Source of the DNA: Candidatus Pantoea deserta | GTDB taxonomy: Bacteria > Pseudomonadota > Gammaproteobacteria > Enterobacterales > Enterobacteriaceae | Assembly (NCBI RefSeq): GCF_003813865.1 | Contig: NZ_RMVG01000005.1 | Coordinates: 169,616 to 233,615, forward strand | DNA: 64,000 bases | Reading direction: 5' to 3' | In this document: one piece after another, positions 7,738 through 18,236 of the stretch | Numbering within the stretch: position 1 is the first letter of the stretch | Layout of the letters: each line of letters begins with the position of its first letter | Program-made: the position numbers and the translations under genes | The notes under the pieces: model-generated | The model's database searches: none | What the model was told of the DNA's origin: nothing | The model's input: only the letters and a program-made list of their open reading frames with translations

Positions 7738-10410
7738 TTATTTCAGCGACTCTTCAGAAATTTCCGGCGCGGGCGGCAGCGGCAGAGAGAGGCGAAACGC
7801 CACGCCGCCCTCGATGCGGTTTTCAGCCCAGATGCGCCCGCCGTGGCTCTCGACGATGGTTTTGCAAATCGCCAGCCCCAGCCCGACGCCCGGCACCGAT
7901 GACTCTTTATCGCCGCGCGCAAACTTATCGAAAATGCGCGTCAGGTCTTTGTCCGGGATGCCCGGCCCGTTGTCCCATACCGCCATCTCCAGCCGTTCGC
8001 CGTCGCGCCAGGCGCGGATGCCGCGCTGCGCGCTGTTGCCGGCATATTTCAGGCTGTTTTCAATCAGATTAGTCAACACCCGCTCCAGCAGCGCGCTGTC
8101 GCCTTTGATTAGCACCAGCTCAGACGGCAGATCGCGCGTCACCTCGTGTCCTTTCAGCGAAGGCGCCATACTGCTGAGCGCGCCGCCGACCACTTCGTCC
8201 AGCGCCAGCCACTCTTCCCGCAGGTTTAGCCCGCCGGACTGAATGCGCGCCATGTCCAGCATGTTACTTACCAGCCGGATGGTGCTCAGGGTCTGCTCGC
8301 GGATCTGATTCGCCTGGGTAACATATTTCGACTCTTCGCTGGCGAGGTCCAGCATCAGCATCTCTGCCTGGCCGAACAGCACGGTGAGCGGCGTGCGCAG
8401 ATCGTGCGACAGCGCGGAGAGCAGCGCATTACGCAGCTGTTCACGCTCCGCCGCCAGCCGCGACGCCGCCTCGCTTTGCGACAGCGCCATACGCTCCAGC
8501 GCGTTGGCGATCAGCACGGTAAAGGTCTCGACCAGCCGCTGCTGTTCCGGGATCATCAGCTGACGCAGATTTTGCGGCTCGACCACCAGCAGTCCACGGC
8601 AGTGCTCGCCGCTTTTTAGCGGCAGGATTTGATAGGGCACCGCGGGCAGGGTATCCGTGCCTGCGCCTGCGGGCTGGCCTTTGCTGTAGCTCCATTTGGC
8701 AATCGCGCGATCCGGCTCGCTGCCGGGCGTGGCGGCGCCGGTGGCATGCAGCTCGCCCTTATCGTCCGGCAGCAGCAGCAGGCTGCGCGCCTGCAAGGTC
8801 ACGTCAATGACGCGCTGGGTGGTGGTGGCAATATCTTCCGGCGTCAGGGCGCTGCCCAGCGATTTCGCCATCTCATACAGATGGCGCGCGCGCTGTTCGC
8901 GATAGCGCGCCACCCGTGCCTGATAGCGTACCCCAGCGGTCAGATTGCCGACGATGACGCCGACGGCCAGCATCACCGCGAAGGTCACCAGATACTGCAA
9001 ATCCGACACCGCCACCGTGCCGGTTGGCGCCACGAAGAACAGGTCAAAGGCGAGAATGTTCATGACCGTGGCGATCACCGACGGCCAGCGCCCGTAGCGC
9101 AGCGCGACAATCACCACCGCCAGCAGATAGATCATGACGCCGTTGGCGGTGTCGAATCCGGCCAGCAGCCAGCGGCCGGCGGCCGTGACCAGAATGCACA
9201 GTACCAGCGCCATCAGCACGCCGTGCAGCGGCACGCGCCAGCGATCGCCGCCCAGGCGCGCCTCGGTTAGCGGCGGCGCATCGCCAGCCGGTTCGTCAAG
9301 GGCTACCACCAGCAGATCGAGATCCGGTCCCAGCTTACCGAGGCGCGTGGCGAAACTGTCGCGATGCCAGCGCCGCAGGGGGCGACGGCCGGTAACGATC
9401 TTGCCAAGGTTATGTTCACGGGCGTAGCGCAGCACCGCCTGCGCTTCGTCAGGATCGGAAAGGGTGGCGGTCTCCGCCCCCAGCTCCTGCGCCAGCTGAA
9501 GCGTTTTCAGGATAGTGCGCCGCCGCGCTTCCGACAGGCGATTCAGGCGCGGGGTTTCCACCCAGACGGCATGCCACTCGCTGCCGAGGCGCGCCGCCAG
9601 CCGCGCGGCGGTGCGCACCAGCTTTTCGCTGCCGCTGTCGTCGCCGATGCAGAGCAGAATGGCGTCGCGCGTATGCCAGACGCGATCGCGCCCCTGCTGG
9701 TCGCGCCAGACGCGCATCTGGTCGTCAACGCGGTCGGCGGTGCGGCGCAGCGCCAGCTCGCGCAGGGCAAACAGATTGCCTTTGCGAAAGAAGTTCTCAA
9801 TGGCGCGTTCGGCGCGATCGCCAACGTAGACTTTGCCCTCTTTCAGGCGCTGGCGCAGATCGTCCGGCGGCAAATCCACCAGCACCACTTCATCAGCGCT
9901 GTCGAAGAAAGGGTCAGGCAGCGTTTCACGCACGCGTATGCCGGTAATGCCGCCCACGACGTCGTTGAGGCTTTCCAGATGCTGCACGTTGACGGTGGTG
10001 ATAACGTCGATGCCCGCATCCAGCAGCTCTTCAATATCCTGCCAGCGCCGGGGGTGGCGCGATCCCTGCACGTTGGAATGCGCCAGCTCGTCCATCAGGA
10101 TCACCGCCGGATGACGCGCCAGCGCCGCGTCTAAATCAAACTCGGCATGGCGCGAGCGGCCGGTGGCGCGGCGCGGCAGCACGTCAAGCCCGTGCAGCAG
10201 GCGGGCGGTCTCTTCGCGTCCATGCGTTTCGACCACGCCAATCAGCACGTCCAGCCCCTGGGCGCGCAGCCGCTGCGCCTCTTGCAGCATGGCGTAGGTT
10301 TTGCCCACGCCCGCACAGGCGCCGAAATAGATTTTCAGCTTGCCGCGATGGCTGTCGGCCTGTTGCAGCAGCAGCGCGTCGGGATCGGGGCGTTCACGTT
10401 CGTCGTTCAT
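7738..10410 (-). CDS. kdpD: KdpD osmosensitive K+-channel sensor histidine kinase
   Basis: This 890-residue protein is full length for the family (E. coli 894). The N-terminal KdpD domain holds an ATP-binding P-loop (GACAGVGKTYAM, about residues 32-43), followed by a Usp-like domain (about 250-370). Four membrane helices lie at about 400-500, then a GAF-like region, a dimerisation/phosphoacceptor helix with the His in LSHDLRTPL (about 670) and an ATPase domain with N (LIENSLKYAG), G1 (DNGPGIPD) and G2 (GVGLGLAI) boxes. It senses K+ limitation or turgor and phosphorylates KdpE to induce kdpFABC. It follows kdpC by 8 bp in one operon. Unusually, no kdpE follows. Confidence 0.96.
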   Translation of the reverse strand: MNDERERPDPDALLLQQADSHRGKLKIYFGACAGVGKTYAMLQEAQRLRAQGLDVLIGVVETHGREETARLLHGLDVLPRRATGRSRHAEFDLDAALARHPAVILMDELAHSNVQGSRHPRRWQDIEELLDAGIDVITTVNVQHLESLNDVVGGITGIRVRETLPDPFFDSADEVVLVDLPPDDLRQRLKEGKVYVGDRAERAIENFFRKGNLFALRELALRRTADRVDDQMRVWRDQQGRDRVWHTRDAILLCIGDDSGSEKLVRTAARLAARLGSEWHAVWVETPRLNRLSEARRRTILKTLQLAQELGAETATLSDPDEAQAVLRYAREHNLGKIVTGRRPLRRWHRDSFATRLGKLGPDLDLLVVALDEPAGDAPPLTEARLGGDRWRVPLHGVLMALVLCILVTAAGRWLLAGFDTANGVMIYLLAVVIVALRYGRWPSVIATVMNILAFDLFFVAPTGTVAVSDLQYLVTFAVMLAVGVIVGNLTAGVRYQARVARYREQRARHLYEMAKSLGSALTPEDIATTTQRVIDVTLQARSLLLLPDDKGELHATGAATPGSEPDRAIAKWSYSKGQPAGAGTDTLPAVPYQILPLKSGEHCRGLLVVEPQNLRQLMIPEQQRLVETFTVLIANALERMALSQSEAASRLAAEREQLRNALLSALSHDLRTPLTVLFGQAEMLMLDLASEESKYVTQANQIREQTLSTIRLVSNMLDMARIQSGGLNLREEWLALDEVVGGALSSMAPSLKGHEVTRDLPSELVLIKGDSALLERVLTNLIENSLKYAGNSAQRGIRAWRDGERLEMAVWDNGPGIPDKDLTRIFDKFARGDKESSVPGVGLGLAICKTIVESHGGRIWAENRIEGGVAFRLSLPLPPAPEISEESLK

Positions 10411-10418
10411 CGCATCCT

Positions 10419-10982
10419 TCAGGGTTGTGTCAGCGCGTCCAGCGCCAGGTTAAGCCGCAGCACGTTGACGGTGGGATCGCCGCTAAAGGCGAGCAGCGGG
10501 CGTTCCGTACTGGCGTCAATCAGCGCCTCCACCGTTTTCAGCGGCAGCTGACGGGCGGCGGCCACGCGCGGCGCCTGCCAGTGCGCGGCGGCAGGCGAAA
10601 TGGCCGGATCGAGACCGCTGGCTGAGGCGGTAACCAGATCCACCGGCACCGCCTTCGGCGACAGCGGATTGGCGGCGCGCAGCGCAGCGACGCGATCGGC
10701 CACCGCTTTATCCAGCGCCGGATTGCTTGCCGCCAGATTGCTGCCGCCTGACGCCAGCGGGTTGTACGGCGCGTCGCTGGTGGCGGACGGGCGTCCCCAG
10801 AAATAGCCGGGCTGCGTAAAATTCTGGCCAATCAGCGCGGAGCCATGCTCCTCAATCAGCGACCCGTTGGCCTGCGCCGGAAACAGCCACTGCGCCAGAC
10901 CGGTGGTGAGCAGCGGATAAGCGACGCCGGTAATTAGCGTAAGCAGCAGTAAAACTAACACTGCCGGACGTAACTGACTCAT
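10419..10982 (-). CDS. kdpC: KdpC, K+-transporting ATPase subunit C
   Basis: This 187-residue subunit has one N-terminal membrane helix ([20 protein letters not shown]) and a periplasmic domain carrying the family's [22 protein letters not shown] and ALDALTQ-like C-terminal parts. KdpC binds near KdpA and stabilises the high-affinity K+ pump. The ATG at 10982 is chosen because AAGGAG lies just upstream; the longer reading adds a Cys/Trp-rich segment foreign to the family. It lies 10 bp after kdpB and 8 bp before kdpD. Confidence 0.96.
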   Translation of the reverse strand: MSQLRPAVLVLLLLTLITGVAYPLLTTGLAQWLFPAQANGSLIEEHGSALIGQNFTQPGYFWGRPSATSDAPYNPLASGGSNLAASNPALDKAVADRVAALRAANPLSPKAVPVDLVTASASGLDPAISPAAAHWQAPRVAAARQLPLKTVEALIDASTERPLLAFSGDPTVNVLRLNLALDALTQP

Positions 10983-10992
10983 TTTTTTCTCC

Positions 10993-13038
10993 TTACGCCA
11001 GACCCAGCAGCACCAGCAGCAGGTCAATGGCTTTTATGCCGATAAAGGGCACCAGCAGCCCGCCCACGCCGTAGATAAGCAGGTTGCGGCGCAGTAGCGC
11101 CGCAGCGCTCAGCGGCCGGTAGCTCACGCCTTTCAGCGCCAGCGGGATCAGAAACACAATCACCAGCGCGTTAAAAATCACTGCGGATAAAATGGCCGAT
11201 GCCGGTGAATGCAGCTGCATCACGTTCAGCATGTTGAGCTGCGGATAGGTGGCCGCAAAGGCGGCCGGAATAATGGCGAAATATTTGGCGACGTCATTGG
11301 CGATACTGAACGTGGTCAGCGAGCCGCGCGTCATCAGCATCTGCTTGCCGATGTGCACCACTTCCAGCAGCTTGGTGGGGTTGGAGTCGAGATCCACCAT
11401 GTTGCCCGCCTCTTTCGCCGCCTGGGTGCCGGAGTTCATCGCCACCGCCACGTCGGCCTGCGCCAGCGCGGGCGCGTCGTTGGTGCCGTCGCCGGTCATC
11501 GCCACTAACCGCCCTTCCGCCTGATACTGGCGGATCAGCGCCAGCTTGGCTTCCGGCGTGGCTTCTGACAGAAAATCATCCACGCCCGCTTCGGCGGCGA
11601 TGGCGGCCGCGGTCAGCGGGTTGTCGCCGGTGATCATCACGGTTTTGATGCCCATTTTGCGCAGCTCGGCGAAGCGCTCCTTGATGCCGCCTTTAACAAT
11701 GTCCTTCAGCGCCACCACGCCAAGCACCTTCGCGCCCTCCGCCACCACCAGCGGCGTGCCGCCCGCGCGCGCCACCTCCTCTACCAGCGCGTTGACCTCG
11801 GCCGGAAAGCGGCCGCTGTTAGCTTCGATATGGCGCTTTACCGCATCGACCGCGCCTTTGCGAATCAGGCGATTCTGTACGTTGACGCCGCTCATGCGCG
11901 TCTGCGCCGAGAAGGGAATAAAGCTCGCGCCCAGACTATGAAGGTCGCGCTCGCGCAGGTTGAATTTCTGCTTCGCCAGCACCACGATACTGCGGCCTTC
12001 CGGCGTTTCGTCGGCCAGCGAGGCAAGCTGCGCCGCATCGGCCAGCTGCTCCTCGCTCACCCCCGGCGCGGGCAAAAACTGCGTCGCCTGGCGGTTGCCG
12101 AGCGTGATGGTGCCGGTTTTATCCAGCATCAGCACGTCGACGTCGCCTGCGGCTTCTACCGCGCGCCCGCTGGTAGCGATCACGTTGGCGCCCAGCATAC
12201 GGCTCATGCCCGCGACGCCAATCGCCGACAGCAGACCGCCGATAGTGGTGGGGATCAGGCATACCAGCAAGGCCACCAGCACCGTCACGCTGACCGGCGC
12301 GCCGCCCCAGGCCGAGAAGGGCCACAGCGTCACGGTCGCCAGCAGAAAGACCAGGGTCAGCGAGATAAGCAGAATCGTCAGCGCGATCTCATTAGGCGTT
12401 TTGCGACGTTTCGCGCCCTCTACCATAGCGATCATACGGTCAAGAAAGGTTTCGCCCGGATTGACGCTGCACTGGATCACCAGCCAGTCGGAGAGAATGC
12501 GCGTTCCCCCGGTGACGGAGGCAAAGTCGCCGCCCGATTCGCGGATGACCGGCGCAGACTCGCCGGTAATGGCGCTCTCATCGACCGATGCGCCCCCTTC
12601 CAGCACTTCGCCGTCGCAGGCGATAATATCCCCGGCTTCCGCCAGCACCACGTCGCCTTTACGCAGGCTGTCGGCGGAGACCTGCTGCCATGACGCGCCG
12701 TAATGCGGTTCCGCCAGCTTTTTCGCGAAGCTGGTTTTCTTTACCCCTTTCAGGCTGCTGGCCTGCGCCTTGCTGCGCCCTTCCGCCAGCGCCTCGGCGA
12801 AGTTGGCGAACAGCACGGTAAACCATAGCCAGAGCGCGATCGCACCGGTAAAGCGGGCGCTGCCCTCCAGCCAGCCGCTCGCCATGCCCAGCGCCAGCAG
12901 CGTAGTCAGCAGGCTGCCCAGCCACACCACGAACATGACCGGATTACGAAACTGCACGCGCGGATCCACTTTTTTCAGCGCGTCGAGCAGCGCGACGCGC
13001 ATCAGTGCGCCGTTCAGCGCCTGTTGTTGACGACTCAT
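10993..13038 (-). CDS. kdpB: KdpB, P-type ATPase subunit of the Kdp K+ pump
   Basis: This 681-residue P-type ATPase is the energising subunit of KdpFABC. It shows the actuator-domain TGES motif ([11 protein letters not shown]), the phosphorylated Asp in DKTGTITLG (about 307), the nucleotide-domain region and the hinge [17 protein letters not shown], with membrane helices at the start, middle and end. Length and motifs match the enterobacterial enzyme. It overlaps kdpA by 4 bp, consistent with coupled translation and fixed stoichiometry. Confidence 0.97.
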   Translation of the reverse strand: MSRQQQALNGALMRVALLDALKKVDPRVQFRNPVMFVVWLGSLLTTLLALGMASGWLEGSARFTGAIALWLWFTVLFANFAEALAEGRSKAQASSLKGVKKTSFAKKLAEPHYGASWQQVSADSLRKGDVVLAEAGDIIACDGEVLEGGASVDESAITGESAPVIRESGGDFASVTGGTRILSDWLVIQCSVNPGETFLDRMIAMVEGAKRRKTPNEIALTILLISLTLVFLLATVTLWPFSAWGGAPVSVTVLVALLVCLIPTTIGGLLSAIGVAGMSRMLGANVIATSGRAVEAAGDVDVLMLDKTGTITLGNRQATQFLPAPGVSEEQLADAAQLASLADETPEGRSIVVLAKQKFNLRERDLHSLGASFIPFSAQTRMSGVNVQNRLIRKGAVDAVKRHIEANSGRFPAEVNALVEEVARAGGTPLVVAEGAKVLGVVALKDIVKGGIKERFAELRKMGIKTVMITGDNPLTAAAIAAEAGVDDFLSEATPEAKLALIRQYQAEGRLVAMTGDGTNDAPALAQADVAVAMNSGTQAAKEAGNMVDLDSNPTKLLEVVHIGKQMLMTRGSLTTFSIANDVAKYFAIIPAAFAATYPQLNMLNVMQLHSPASAILSAVIFNALVIVFLIPLALKGVSYRPLSAAALLRRNLLIYGVGGLLVPFIGIKAIDLLLVLLGLA

Positions 13039-14723
13039 GAGTGCGTACCCTGAAGAAGTTGCAGATGCTCGGCAACCGGACCCAGCGCCAGAGCAGGAAT
13101 AAAGGTCAGCGCGCCCACCAGCAGCACCGTACCGATCAGCAGCGCGATAAACAGCGGACCGTGCGTCGGCAGCGTGCCGCTGCCCGCTGGCTGCGCCTTT
13201 TTCACTGCCATGCTGCCCGCCAGCGCCATCACCGGAATGATGATGCCAAAGCGACCCACCAGCATGCAGAACGCCAGCAGCAGGTTCCAGAAAGGCGTAT
13301 TGGCGCTGAGGCCCGCAAAGGCGCTGCCGTTGTTGTTGGCGGCGGACGAAACCGCATAGAGCACTTCGCTAAAGCCATGAATGCCGGGATTCGCCATGCC
13401 TGCGCGTCCTGCGTCGGTCATCATCGCCAGCGCGGTACCCAGCAATACCAGCGTCGGCGTTACCAGAATGGCCAGCGCGGTCATTTTCATCTCGCGCACG
13501 TCGATCTTCTTGCCAAGATATTCCGGCGTGCGTCCAATCATCAGGCCGGCGATAAACACCGCCAGCACCACGAACAGCAGCATGCCGTACAGACCCGCGC
13601 CCACGCCGCCGAACACCACCTCGCCCAGCTGCATCAGCCACATCGGCACCATGCCGCCCAGCGCGGTGAAGGAGTCGTGCATCGCATTGACCGCGCCGCA
13701 GGAGGCGGCGGTGGTGATGACCGCGAACAGGCTGGAGTTAAGGATGCCGAAGCGCGTCTCTTTGCCTTCCAGATTCAGCGCGCTGTCCGCGCCCAGCGCC
13801 AGCAGATGAGGGTTGCCGCGCGTTTCCGCCCACATCACGGCGACGACGGCAACCACAAACATCAGCGACATCGCCCAGAGCAGCATATGCCCCTGACGAC
13901 GATCGCGCACCGCATAGCCAAAGGCGAAGCAGAGCGCTGCCGGGATCAGGAAGATCGCCAGCATCTGCACGAAGTTGGTCAGCGCGTTGGGGTTTTCAAA
14001 AGGATGGGCCGAGTTGGCGTTAAAGAAGCCGCCGCCGTTGGTGCCCAGCATTTTGATCGCCTCCTGAGAGGCGACCGGGCCCATCGCCAGCGTCTGCTTC
14101 GCCCCTTCCAGCGTGGTGACGTCGTGGTAAGGCAGGAAGTTCTGAATGCTGCCCTGGCTGACAAACAGCAGCGCCATCAGCAGGCTGATCGGCAGCAGCA
14201 CATAGAGCGTAATGCGCGTCAGGTCGCGCCAGGCGTTGCCGAGCGCCTCGGCGGAACGGCTGGCGAAGCCGCGGATCAGCGCAAAAGCGACGGCGATGCC
14301 GGTCGCCGCCGAGACGAAGTTCTGCACCGTCAGCCCTACCATCTGGCTGAAATAGCTCAGCGTGCCTTCGCCGCCGTAGGACTGCCAGTTGGTGTTGGTA
14401 ACGAAACTCACCGCCGTATTAAGCGCCAGATGCCAGCTCAGCGCAGGCAGCTGCTGCGGATTAAGCGGCAGCCGGTCCTGCAACAGCAGCATCGCCATCA
14501 GCAGCAAAAAGCCGAGCAGATTAAACAGCAGTATCGCCAGCAGGTACTGCGGCCAGCGCATCGCCTGCGCCTCTGCGCCCAGCAGACGCCACAGCGGCCG
14601 CTCAAAGCGGGCCAGCAGCGGCTTATCGGCGATCAGCGCCGCCAGCCCGCGTCCCAGCGGCTGCGCCAGCACCATCAGCACCAGTAAAAAAACGGCAATC
14701 AGTAAAAACGCATTGGCGGCCAT
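13035..14723 (-). CDS. kdpA: KdpA, K+-binding subunit of the Kdp pump
   Basis: This 562-residue polytopic protein is related to K+ channels, with four pore repeats. Family regions seen are [20 protein letters not shown], the [20 protein letters not shown] selectivity loop and [14 protein letters not shown]. It captures K+ with very high affinity when external K+ is scarce. Its start codon shares one base with the kdpF stop and its 3' end overlaps kdpB, so kdpF-A-B are tightly coupled. Confidence 0.97.
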   Translation of the reverse strand: MAANAFLLIAVFLLVLMVLAQPLGRGLAALIADKPLLARFERPLWRLLGAEAQAMRWPQYLLAILLFNLLGFLLLMAMLLLQDRLPLNPQQLPALSWHLALNTAVSFVTNTNWQSYGGEGTLSYFSQMVGLTVQNFVSAATGIAVAFALIRGFASRSAEALGNAWRDLTRITLYVLLPISLLMALLFVSQGSIQNFLPYHDVTTLEGAKQTLAMGPVASQEAIKMLGTNGGGFFNANSAHPFENPNALTNFVQMLAIFLIPAALCFAFGYAVRDRRQGHMLLWAMSLMFVVAVVAVMWAETRGNPHLLALGADSALNLEGKETRFGILNSSLFAVITTAASCGAVNAMHDSFTALGGMVPMWLMQLGEVVFGGVGAGLYGMLLFVVLAVFIAGLMIGRTPEYLGKKIDVREMKMTALAILVTPTLVLLGTALAMMTDAGRAGMANPGIHGFSEVLYAVSSAANNNGSAFAGLSANTPFWNLLLAFCMLVGRFGIIIPVMALAGSMAVKKAQPAGSGTLPTHGPLFIALLIGTVLLVGALTFIPALALGPVAEHLQLLQGTHS

Positions 14724-14812
14724 TAAAACGCCTCCGCATTTATCAGGGCATACACCAGATAGCCCAGTAACAAAAACACCAGCACGATGCCGGCTATTAC
14801 GCCCACGCTCAC
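14723..14812 (-). CDS. kdpF: KdpF, small membrane subunit of the Kdp pump
   Basis: A 29-codon frame reads from GTG at 14812 to TAA at 14723: one hydrophobic helix ([20 protein letters not shown]) and a short polar end. Length, sequence type and position directly upstream of kdpA identify KdpF, which stabilises the KdpABC complex. The stop and the kdpA start overlap as TAATG. A GGAGG ribosome-binding site lies six bases upstream of the GTG. Confidence 0.92.
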   Translation of the reverse strand: MSVGVIAGIVLVFLLLGYLVYALINAEAF

Positions 14813-14883
14813 AGCGACCTCCAGAGGGATCAGGGTTTAGCCTTAGCCTGCGCGCATCGGTATAAAGAAGCGGTTAAATTGCC

Positions 14884-14914
14884 GGGGTAGCGCGTAAAAA
14901 AGTTGTAAAAATGG
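14884..14914 (-). promoter_or_regulatory. KdpE-box-like operator upstream of kdpF
   Basis: On the minus strand, about 70-100 bp upstream of kdpF, lies a T-rich element of the form CATTTTTACAACTTTTTTAC followed by a C-rich tail. From memory it closely resembles the E. coli KdpE site (ATTTTTATACTTTTTTTACA then CCCCGCC). It is the expected position for KdpE-dependent activation. Recognition is by eye, not by matrix score. Confidence 0.6.
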
Positions 14915-15010
14915 CGATAAAACAGGCGGATGAACCGGCATCGACGCCTTTTTTAATTACGAAACCCGATATCGCTTTGTTGACTCTCCCGCCATGTTGT
15001 AAAAGCGATT

Positions 15011-15029
15011 GATATTCATTATCATTTTT
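15011..15029. promoter_or_regulatory. Fur box upstream of the siderophore uptake pair
   Basis: GATATTCATTATCATTTTT matches 14 of 19 positions of the Fur consensus GATAATGATAATCATTATC. It lies 23 bp upstream of the substrate-binding-protein start, the usual place for iron-dependent repression. The kdpF promoter region on the other side of the shared spacer is more than 80 bp away. Confidence 0.75.
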
Positions 15030-15051
15030 ATTTCTCTAAGAAATAGTTGCG

Positions 15052-16149
15052 ATGCGTTTCTTTCTCCCTCTGTTGTTACTGCTGTGCAGCAGCGCGACGC
15101 TGGCAAAATCGATCGTCGATATTACCGGCCAGACCGTCACTATTCCTGACCATCCCCGGCGCGTCATTCTGGGCGAGAGCCGGATGCTTTACACCCTGGC
15201 GCTGATCGTGCCCGGCAATCCGGCTGCGCAGATTGCCGGCTGGCCTGCGGATATGGCGAAGTATGACGCGCAGAGCTGGCGGCAGTTCACCACGGCCTTT
15301 CCGGCGATAAAGGCGGTGCCGCAGCTCGGCTCCGGCGCGCTGCGCGATCTCAATCCTGAACAGGTGCTCCGGCTCAAACCCGATCTGATTATCCTGCCGC
15401 GCCTGGCAAAAAGCGGCGCGGAAGAGGCGCATTTCCGCCAGCTGATGCAGCAGGTCAATATTCCGGTGATCTATGTCGACCTGCGCGTCGATCTGCTGCG
15501 CAACACGGTGCCGAGCCTGAAAATCTTTGGCGAGGTGTTTAATCAGCCGCAGCGCGCCCAGGCCTTTATCGATTTCTATCAGCAGCATATGAATGCGGTG
15601 CGCGACCGGCTGGCGACGTATCAGGGCAAAAAAACCCGCGTGATGCTGCATCTGCATCTGGGGCGGCGCGAGACCTGCTGCACCACGGCAGTGAACGGCA
15701 ATCTCGGCCAGCTGCTGGCCTTTGCGGGCGGCGATAACATTGCGGCGGGAGGCATTAAAGGCGTGTTTGGCGAGATTAATCCCGAACAGGTGCTGGCGCA
15801 GTCGCCGCAGGTCTATTTCGCCACCGGCATGGCGGACAGCGACAACGACAAAACGCTACAGCTTGGTCCACAGGTCAGCCCCGCTCAGGCTGCCGCCAGC
15901 CTGCAACGTCTGCTCGCCGCGCAGCCGGTGCTCAGTCAGCTGGAGGCGGTAAAACACCATCGCGCTTACGGCCTGTGGCACAACTTTTACCTCAGCCCGT
16001 GGCACGTCGTGGCGGTGGAAGCGTTCGCCAGGGCGCTCTACCCGCAGCTGTTCGCCGGACTCGATCCGCAGCACACGCTTGAACAACTTTATCAGCGCTT
16101 TTTGCCGCTGAATTTATCAGGGACCTTCTGGAGTCAGCTACCGCAATGA
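15052..16149 (+). CDS. iron-siderophore ABC transporter substrate-binding protein
   Basis: This 365-residue protein has a Sec signal peptide (LLLLLCSSATLAKS). The mature part fits the TroA/FecB-like periplasmic binding family: SIVDITGQTVTIPDHPRRVI at the start, then LNPEQVLRLKPDLIILP, a long linking helix, and NPEQVLAQSPQVYFA in the second lobe. It should carry a ferric siderophore or similar iron chelate in the periplasm. It is preceded by a Fur box and overlaps the TonB-dependent receptor gene by 4 bp (ATGA). No permease or ATPase gene is adjacent, so it must use a transporter encoded elsewhere or play another role. The ligand cannot be named. Confidence 0.85.
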   Translation: MRFFLPLLLLLCSSATLAKSIVDITGQTVTIPDHPRRVILGESRMLYTLALIVPGNPAAQIAGWPADMAKYDAQSWRQFTTAFPAIKAVPQLGSGALRDLNPEQVLRLKPDLIILPRLAKSGAEEAHFRQLMQQVNIPVIYVDLRVDLLRNTVPSLKIFGEVFNQPQRAQAFIDFYQQHMNAVRDRLATYQGKKTRVMLHLHLGRRETCCTTAVNGNLGQLLAFAGGDNIAAGGIKGVFGEINPEQVLAQSPQVYFATGMADSDNDKTLQLGPQVSPAQAAASLQRLLAAQPVLSQLEAVKHHRAYGLWHNFYLSPWHVVAVEAFARALYPQLFAGLDPQHTLEQLYQRFLPLNLSGTFWSQLPQ

Positions 16150-18236
16150 AAAACCTTCTCTCTTTTTGGCTGGGCGGCGCGCTGCTCTCCGGCAGCCTGC
16201 ACGCGCAGGAATCCACCCTGCTGGTGACGCAGGACGCAGAGGCGCAGGAGAGCGGCTATCAGCCACACAGCAGCGTCACCGCCACGCGCGCGCCGGCAAA
16301 AATTATCGACACGCCGCAAAACGTTACCGTGGTGCCGTCACAGGTGTTGCAGGACAGCGATGCGCAAAACCTTGATGAGGCAGTGAAATTTGTCAGCGGC
16401 ATTACCCAGGCGAATACGCTGGGCGGCACCCAGGATGCGCTGATCAAGCGCGGCTTCGGCGATAACCGCGACGGATCTATTCTGCGCGACGGCGTACGCT
16501 CGATTCAGGCGCGCAATTTCACGCCGACCAGCGAGCGCGTCGAAGTGCTGAAGGGTCCCTCTTCCATGCTTTACGGCATGAACGAGCCGGGCGGCCTGGT
16601 CAACGTCATCAGCAAAAAGCCGCTGCTAACACCGCAGGTTCATCTGGAAGGCCGCAACAGCAGCTTTGGCGGCGGCGGCGGGCAGCTCGACGTTACCGGC
16701 CCGCTCGGCACCAGCGGCTTCGCCGGTCGATTGATTGTGGACCACGATGAAACCGACTACTGGCGCAACTTCGGCCGCACGCGCCAGACGGTGATTGCGC
16801 CGTCGCTGATGTGGTTCGGCGAGGCCACCACGGTGCGCGTCGCCTGGGAACATATGGAGTATCTGGTGCCCTTCGATCGCGGCACCGTTATCAATCCGAA
16901 GACCGGCAAGCCGGTCAACACGCCGCGAGAAGAGCGCTTTGATGAGAGCTTTAACGCCACGCGCGGCGATCAGGACACCTTAACCTTCGCCGCCGATCGG
17001 GTGCTGAACGATCGCTGGACGACGCACCTTAACTACAGCTTTACGCGCAACACCTATAACGACCATCAGGCGCGCGCCACCGCCTTTAACGCCGACACCG
17101 GCGTGCTGACGCGTCAGGCGGATGCCACCGGCGACGCGCAGAGTCGCTCGCAGATGGTGCAGCTGACGCTGAACGGCGACCTTGACTGGGGCCTCGTCAA
17201 CCATCAGCTGCTGGCCGGATTCGACTACGAAGCCGACCGCACTTTCCGCGGCGATATGCTGCGCGGCAATAAAAACAGCGACTTCAACATCTGGCATCCG
17301 GTTTACGGCGAGATGTCATCGACCTCGACGGTGAGCGCCACCGACAGCGACCAGCGCGAAAATATCACCAGCCGTGGTCTGTTTTTGCAGGATGCGATAC
17401 GCCTGTCGCCGCAGTGGCTGCTGCTGGGCGGCCTGCGCTACGACAGCTTCGATGTGATGGCGGGCAAAGGCCGTCCGTTTGTCACCCGCACCCGCAGTTC
17501 TGACAGCCGTCTGGTGCCGCGCGCGGGCGTGGTTTACAACCTCAACAGCTGGTCGAGCCTCTACGCCAGCTACACCGAATCCTTTAAGCCTAACTCCTCT
17601 GTCGCCACCGAAATCGGCGCGCTGCCGCCGGAGCTGGGCAAAGCCTGGGAAGTAGGCGGCAAAATCGATCTGCCGAACGGCATTACCGGCACGCTGGCGC
17701 TGTTTGATATTCAAAAGCGTAACGTCATGGTGGATGAACTGGTAAACGGCGAGACCGTCACGCGCACCGCCGGCAAGGTGCGTTCACAGGGCGTCGAGCT
17801 GGATCTGGCCGGCAAGCTGACCGACTCCCTGAGTCTGGTGGGCAGCTACGCCTGGACCGATGCGCGCGTCACCGCCGATCCAGAGAACAACGGCAACGCC
17901 ATGCCGAATACCGCGCGCCATACCGCCGCGCTGTTCCTGACGAATGATTTCGGCTCGACCGGGCTGCTGGCCGCGGACGATCTGCGTGCTGGCGTAGGCG
18001 CGCGCTACGTCGGTCGGCGCGCGGGCGATGCGGCCAATAGCTTCTGGCTGGATGATTATACGGTGGCGGACGCCTTTGTCGCCTGGCAGACGCCGCTGAA
18101 CGGCTATCGCGTAAAGTGGCAGGTCAACGTGAATAACCTGTTCGACACCACCTGGTACCCGTCAAGCGGTAATAACCTGCGCGTCGCGGTGGGCGAGCCG
18201 CGCGAAATCGTGCTGCGCGCCAGCGTCGATTTTTAA
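16146..18236 (+). CDS. TonB-dependent siderophore receptor
   Basis: This 696-residue outer membrane receptor has a signal peptide (ending near LHAQ) and a possible TonB box (STLLVT). A plug domain follows (about residues 50-160, with NVTVVPSQVL, IKRGFGDNR, RVEVLKGPSSMLYG and GGLVNVISKKP). The rest is a 22-strand barrel ending in the aromatic C-terminus LRASVDF. The family imports ferric siderophores using TonB energy. It is translated with the overlapping substrate-binding protein gene and is probably repressed by Fur. The type resembles the FhuE/FpvA/FoxA-like siderophore receptors rather than the cobalamin receptor; the ligand is not assignable. Confidence 0.9.
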   Translation: MKNLLSFWLGGALLSGSLHAQESTLLVTQDAEAQESGYQPHSSVTATRAPAKIIDTPQNVTVVPSQVLQDSDAQNLDEAVKFVSGITQANTLGGTQDALIKRGFGDNRDGSILRDGVRSIQARNFTPTSERVEVLKGPSSMLYGMNEPGGLVNVISKKPLLTPQVHLEGRNSSFGGGGGQLDVTGPLGTSGFAGRLIVDHDETDYWRNFGRTRQTVIAPSLMWFGEATTVRVAWEHMEYLVPFDRGTVINPKTGKPVNTPREERFDESFNATRGDQDTLTFAADRVLNDRWTTHLNYSFTRNTYNDHQARATAFNADTGVLTRQADATGDAQSRSQMVQLTLNGDLDWGLVNHQLLAGFDYEADRTFRGDMLRGNKNSDFNIWHPVYGEMSSTSTVSATDSDQRENITSRGLFLQDAIRLSPQWLLLGGLRYDSFDVMAGKGRPFVTRTRSSDSRLVPRAGVVYNLNSWSSLYASYTESFKPNSSVATEIGALPPELGKAWEVGGKIDLPNGITGTLALFDIQKRNVMVDELVNGETVTRTAGKVRSQGVELDLAGKLTDSLSLVGSYAWTDARVTADPENNGNAMPNTARHTAALFLTNDFGSTGLLAADDLRAGVGARYVGRRAGDAANSFWLDDYTVADAFVAWQTPLNGYRVKWQVNVNNLFDTTWYPSSGNNLRVAVGEPREIVLRASVDF

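Noticed and set aside
13041..14687. 548-codon rightward open frame opposite kdpA
   Set aside because: It is a low-complexity His/Gln/Arg-rich translation of the antisense strand of a clear kdpA gene, a common artefact in G+C-rich genomes.
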